Of a stretch of 64,000 nucleotides of DNA, positions 60,187 to 64,000 are shown piece after piece. The notes under the pieces were generated by a model that made no database searches, was not told the origin of the DNA, and worked only from the letters and a program-made list of their open reading frames with translations. The position numbers and the translations under genes are program-made. Origin of the DNA: Tetrahymena thermophila SB210 (lineage: Eukaryota; Ciliophora; Oligohymenophorea; Hymenostomatida; Tetrahymenidae). Every line of letters starts with the position of its first letter. The first letter of the stretch is position 1. The stretch lies in contig NW_002476157.1 in assembly GCF_000189635.1 (NCBI RefSeq), forward strand, positions 806,001-870,000, read 5' to 3'.

Positions 60187-60588
60187 TTTATATATATTTC
60201 TTATTAATAATTTTTTAATTGATTAATTAATTAATTATAACAATGATTTTATTTGTTTATACATTTAATTTAATAAATTTTTTATTTTCTCACAATATTA
60301 TAAAAATATCTTTTATTAAAATTTCAATTTTTAATGATAAGATATTTCAAAGAGATAAAAGTATTTATAATATGTAGAGAAAGTATGATCTATTACTTAA
60401 TTAAGAACCTAACTAGTATAAAAATAAAAGTATTTTAAAACTTAAAGATCTTAGTCAGCATATTTTAGCTATTTATCTAATTCATTAACATTTTAAAGTG
60501 TATTAAAGTAAATTATCAAAATTTGTCTAATATTAATTAATTTAACAATATTCTAATTATACCATATCAATATATTTACTTAATGTTT

Positions 60589-60969
60589 TTAATATTATCA
60601 AAATATTTTATTAATATTATATTAAAACAATAGGAAAAAATAAAACTTTTTATTATATAGCTAATCCTGTAATTAAAATATCACGAACTGAGTAGGTACA
60701 GATCGTGATATTTCATTTAATTTTTATGATTTAAAGCTAATTTTACACTTTCTATTTTTTAATTTTTTTTATCAACCTATTTTTATTAAATTTTGAAAAT
60801 TTTTTTTGAAAATTGAAAACCCTTTGTCAAATTTTGACCATTTAAACAATATTAAAATTTAATAAATAAATGTCTAAAAATCATGCATATTTTCTTTATA
60901 TATAATAAAAAGTTTTATTTTTTCCTATTGTTTTAATATAATATTAAAAAAATATTTTGATAATATTAA
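60589..60969. mobile_element. 381-bp foldback element with 71-bp inverted arms
   Basis: Left arm 60589-60659 and right arm 60899-60969 are inverted copies that match at 70 of 71 positions (the difference is ATTTTATT against ATTTTTTT). The 239-bp centre is non-coding and includes a second, small hairpin at 60676-60713. It lies directly beyond the edge of the duplicated block. Size and arm quality suggest a MITE or foldback transposon relic, or a source of hairpin RNA; no target-site duplication is clear. Confidence 0.65.
60676..60713. repeat. Small hairpin, 11-bp arms (AAATATCACGA)
   Basis: AAATATCACGA at 60676-60686 and its complement at 60703-60713 enclose a 16-nt loop. It sits in the centre of the foldback element and shares its ATATCAC core with the hairpin at 61343. 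Confidence 0.6.
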
Positions 60970-61342
60970 GAACAGGTGTCACGATATTCCTCAATTTAAA
61001 AATAAAATTTAATAATTAAATCAATAATAAATTTATAATTTTAATCATCATCAATTACAATTTGTTATATTTAATTAAAATATTCTTTATATTTTAAATA
61101 ATTATCCTATAAATATGTTTAATCTTTTTTAACTTAATCAAGTTATTGTTTTAATATCTTATTACTTGTTTCTAATTATTTTATATCAAATTTTAATTAA
61201 TTTATATTATTTTACAAATCACAATAACTAAAATAATATTTTTTTCCAGAATCTTATTAGCTGATAAATTTTTTTTTAATTTCATATTCATAATTATCAT
61301 CACAACTATTAAACACATATTCTTCATAATTAAAGTAATAAT

Positions 61343-61396
61343 CATTTGAAATATCACAAATCATGATATCATTAATGGTTGGTGATATTTCAAATG
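61343..61396. repeat. Inverted repeat, 15-bp arms (CATTTGAAATATCAC)
   Basis: Perfect 15-bp arms, 61343-61357 and 61382-61396, with a 24-nt spacer, about 160 bp upstream of the start codon at 61555. The GTGATATTT core occurs again at 61546-61554, directly against that start codon. It could be a regulatory or RNA-level element; that is inference. Confidence 0.5.
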
Positions 61397-61554
61397 CAGG
61401 AACAGCTTATAAGAAACTTTACTTGAAATTTTTATTTTTATATCAAGATCATAAAATTACAATAAAATTTGCTTTTCCTTTTCATAGAATCCAATTAAAT
61501 TGAATTAATAATAATATTAAATAACAAATAATATTAAAAGATTGTGTGATATTT

Positions 61555-62312
61555 ATGAGATTCTTAATAATAATATTATTATTAACTTCAATTTGCTCTT
61601 GCACTGAGCAATGGAGTTGTAATGAAACTTATGCAATTGAATAATTCAAACTGAAAAATTCCACTGGCCTATTTTTAAATTACTCATCTAACCCCTATTA
61701 AAATTAGGATCCTGCTTACATTTAAGATGTAAAAAAAAATCTTTTATAGAATAACACATATTGTGGTTTACGTTATACTGACTCTACTAAGACAAATTAT
61801 GAGCTAAAAACATTTGAGTCTTTAGTCAGTTTGCTTGAAAATTAATTTAATGTTACCCACAAAGGTAAATAATATATTTAATAAAATATAATAGTCATTT
61901 TTTTATTATAGGTAAATGTGGCGTTTGTTCAACTACGTAGGATCTTGTAGTCTATCTTGAAAAAGATTTAACTTAGCCTGTTAGATGGTGTGGTCTTAGA
62001 TACTTTTACTCTAAAAAGTAGAACATATAATGCCTTTTGGATTTAGGATTCACATACCCTTGCGCTCAAATTTGGTATTACAATACCATCAACACTAGAA
62101 AATAGTGTGGAGGGATTTGCTTTTTATCTTATATATTTAACTAGCCCTTTGTAGTTGATGGACATCTTAATAAATGCCTATAATGTGACGAAGACAAATC
62201 AGGCCCTATTTTTAAGTATGAAAGTGGCAGAACTAGAAGAGATTCTGGAATAGATTCTGAAATAGAGCGCCCTAGCGATACAATTTATAATATGGATCAC
62301 TGTTATTATTGA
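61555..62312 (+). CDS. Secreted Cys-rich protein, 236 aa
   Basis: Two exons, 61555-61864 and 61912-62312, split by a 47-nt GT-AG intron that restores Gly (HK/G/KCG). Signal peptide: MRFLIIILLLTSICSC. The mature part has about 14 Cys: WSCNE and YCGLRY in exon 1, then a dense block KCGVC, WCGLRY, QCLLDLGFTYPCAQIWYYNT, CGGICF and LNKCLQCDED. Near the end is GRTRRDSG (RTRR at about 210-213), which fits a furin-type cleavage site, before a 23-residue tail ending HCYY. The regular Cys/Trp/Tyr pattern looks like a conserved extracellular domain, but I cannot name the family. Probably disulfide-bonded and secreted. Confidence 0.8.
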
Positions 62313-63134
62313 AAATAAAATAAATATTATTATATAAATATTAAAATTGTCTTTTTACAAAAATAAAAAAAACATATTTAATTCTTACATAATATGTTCA
62401 ATTATATACATAAATAAATAAATAAACAAAAGATTTTATAAGTTTAAACCTCATTAAAATATGTTGATAAATTAGTATTTAAATTTATAAATTTTTTAAA
62501 AACATAAAATATTTTAATATAACAACAACATAAACTTGTTTTTCCATTTTTTAAACACAAAAAAAAGAAGTATTGATGAAAAATATATTTTGTTTCTCTT
62601 TGTTTCTATCTTTATCAAATTACTGATAATATTATAATTTTTAGGTTACTTTTTGTTATTTTTATCACTTAGAAAAATTAGAGTTTAATTACACCTAAAA
62701 ATTACAATTAAATGATTGATTATTAATTTGACATAAATTAATTAATAAAAACCAATTAAGCATATTAAAATTAATTCACATTAATTTAAACAAAGTGAAT
62801 CTATTTTATTCAAAAAATTTATTTTTTAAACTAATTTTAAAAGTTGTTAAATATATTTAAAATTATTTAACTACTAAAATATATTTTGAAGTAAAAAATG
62901 TAAAATTGAGTAAAAAAAATTTTTTTAATTCTAAAATAAATATAAACAATTAATTTAGAATATTCAAGAAGACATGATTTAAATAAATAATTTTTGAAGG
63001 ATTGAAACAAAGAAATTATTATTTAATATCTTATTTTTAAACTAAAATTAATAAGGAGATAATAATTTATAAAATGAGCAACTTACACTGTAAACATTAA
63101 TAAACAAAAAAATATTTTAATTTAATTTAATTTT
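62313..63134. other. Spacer between convergent genes
   Basis: AT-rich 3'-to-3' spacer with no frame or RNA gene seen. Confidence 0.6.
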
Positions 63135-64000
63135 TCATGGGACATTTGTTTTTGAAGGGAATATTTTGTTGCTTGTTTGACTCTTTTTGCTGTGGCTAGA
63201 AAGAGGTCTAGAAATCTAATCAAAACCTTAAACTCTATCAATAGCTTCTGCAGGTTCTAGCTTTTGGAGATCATCATCTTTCATATTTGACTATTTAAGC
63301 TTTTCTAGCTCTTAATCATTTACGTCAATATATTTTTTCTTTTTATATCCTACAATATCATATTCATCTTTCTCTACATTTTCAGCAGGAGTTATATAGA
63401 ACCCTCTAAAAGCAAAGAACTTTAAATAATTTGACTCTATCTCGTAAAAAGCATAGCTCAATACAAAAATATCAAATATAAAATAGTCAACAATAAGGGA
63501 AATTATAAAAGCAGCCATGAAATTTCCATAATCTTCTTTGCTATTTATTTTAAAATGAGTTTTATAAAAATAATGATTTAATTGAAATTCAAAAAAAACT
63601 ATCTTTGCAATTAAAAAAAAATTATTTTTTAATAAAAAAAGGATCTTTAGATAAATTTTTTAAATAAATAAATAATTACTCTGTGTAACCGTTACACCAT
63701 GTACCAAAAGCAGCATTTCCAATCATGTTTAGCAAAAAGAGAATATTATAAATAAATTATTATCTTTTTTCCTTGTATATGTGTCTTTTAATGATAAAGT
63801 ATAATCCTTCGACACAGTAATTCATACTGGCGTTGAGTAAAATTGAAGCAAAAGCAGATCCCATAATTCTTGCATCTATCTTGATCAACTAATTATTTTT
63901 AAAATAAATTAATTCAAAAATCACAAAACAAACAAACTAAAATATACTGGGATTGAAATGGCAATTTGATCGAATGCTACACAGTTCATTGCAAGCATTC
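63135..64000 (-). CDS. Multi-pass membrane protein, C-terminal part (runs off the window)
   Basis: Three exons are visible: 64000-63948 (cut by the edge), 63888-63680 and 63540-63135; introns are 59 and 139 nt, phases consistent; 222 codons seen. Exon 2 has DARIMGSAFASILLNASMNY and then FLLNMIGNAAFGTW, and exon 3 opens with a strong TM helix (AAFIISLIVDYFIFDIFVL). A cytosolic charged tail follows (YKKKKYIDVND, then KLEPAEAIDRV), ending IFPSKTNVP at TGA 63137-63135. The repeated short TM helices with Asn and Tyr fit the large multi-TM protein families of Tetrahymena. The N-terminal domains that would define it lie outside the window. Confidence 0.75.

Larger units (their letters stand above)
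55975..60530. repeat. Tandem segmental duplication containing the 602-aa gene and its relic
   Basis: Block 1, about 55975-58510, and block 2, about 59100-60530, align in the same orientation in three parts: the 3' flank (AAATTTTATGTTACATT-like, then AATAATAGATAATAAATA), the two ends of the gene, and the 5' flank (TAAAAATAAAAGTATTTTAAAAC). Block 2 lacks about 1.07 kb of the gene's middle, corresponding to about 56686-57756 of block 1. Confidence 0.8.

Noticed and set aside
1-64000. tRNA genes, CRISPR arrays, telomeric C4A2/G4T2 repeats, bacterial insertion sequences
   Set aside because: Read for on both strands; no TTCGA-loop/anticodon arrangement outside the 5S genes, no regular spacer arrays, no telomere repeats and no transposase frame were seen.

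Overview
The window is nuclear DNA of a ciliate that reads TAA and TAG as glutamine and stops only at TGA. It is almost certainly Tetrahymena; the 5S rRNA sequence, short AT-rich GT-AG introns and very AT-rich spacers fit the T. thermophila somatic (macronuclear) genome. A standard-code view shows only fragments. With the ciliate code, fifteen solid genes (two cut by the window edges), six 5S rRNA genes, one gene relic and several repeats can be laid out. Splice models were chosen so that GT-AG sites, codon phase and (where available) paralogue or family alignment agree.

Left part (1-15 kb): the 3' end of a sarcosine-oxidase-type flavoenzyme; a beta-propeller-like gene; an array of six 5S rRNA genes on the minus strand; the nucleolar GTPase NOG1; a 12-exon ODA1/CCDC114-type outer-dynein-arm docking protein; and a leucine-rich-repeat gene built almost entirely of one-repeat exons.

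Middle (15.8-33.5 kb): a zinc-module + coiled-coil + WD40 protein, then three paralogous two-TM receptor-like genes on the minus strand (613, 620 and 624 residues) with a HAMP-like juxtamembrane motif and conserved intron positions. A small zinc-module coiled-coil gene on the plus strand lies between the first and second.

Right part (34.5-64 kb): a 1635-residue N-myristoylation-motif pseudokinase-TPR protein, one of whose introns carries a 133-bp inverted-repeat element; a Tul1/Dsc1/FLY1-type Golgi transmembrane RING E3; a class IV (SIRT6/7-like) sirtuin with an added C-terminal domain; a secreted Asn/Gln-rich protein; two orphan single-exon genes; an internally deleted tandem copy of the second orphan; a 381-bp foldback element; a secreted Cys-rich gene; and the 3' end of a multi-pass membrane protein.

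There are no operons; genes are independent. Functional themes are ribosome production (5S, NOG1), cilia (ODA docking) and surface sensing or secretion (receptor trio, two secreted Cys-rich proteins). The least described material is the receptor trio, the pseudokinase-TPR protein, and the two foldback elements.
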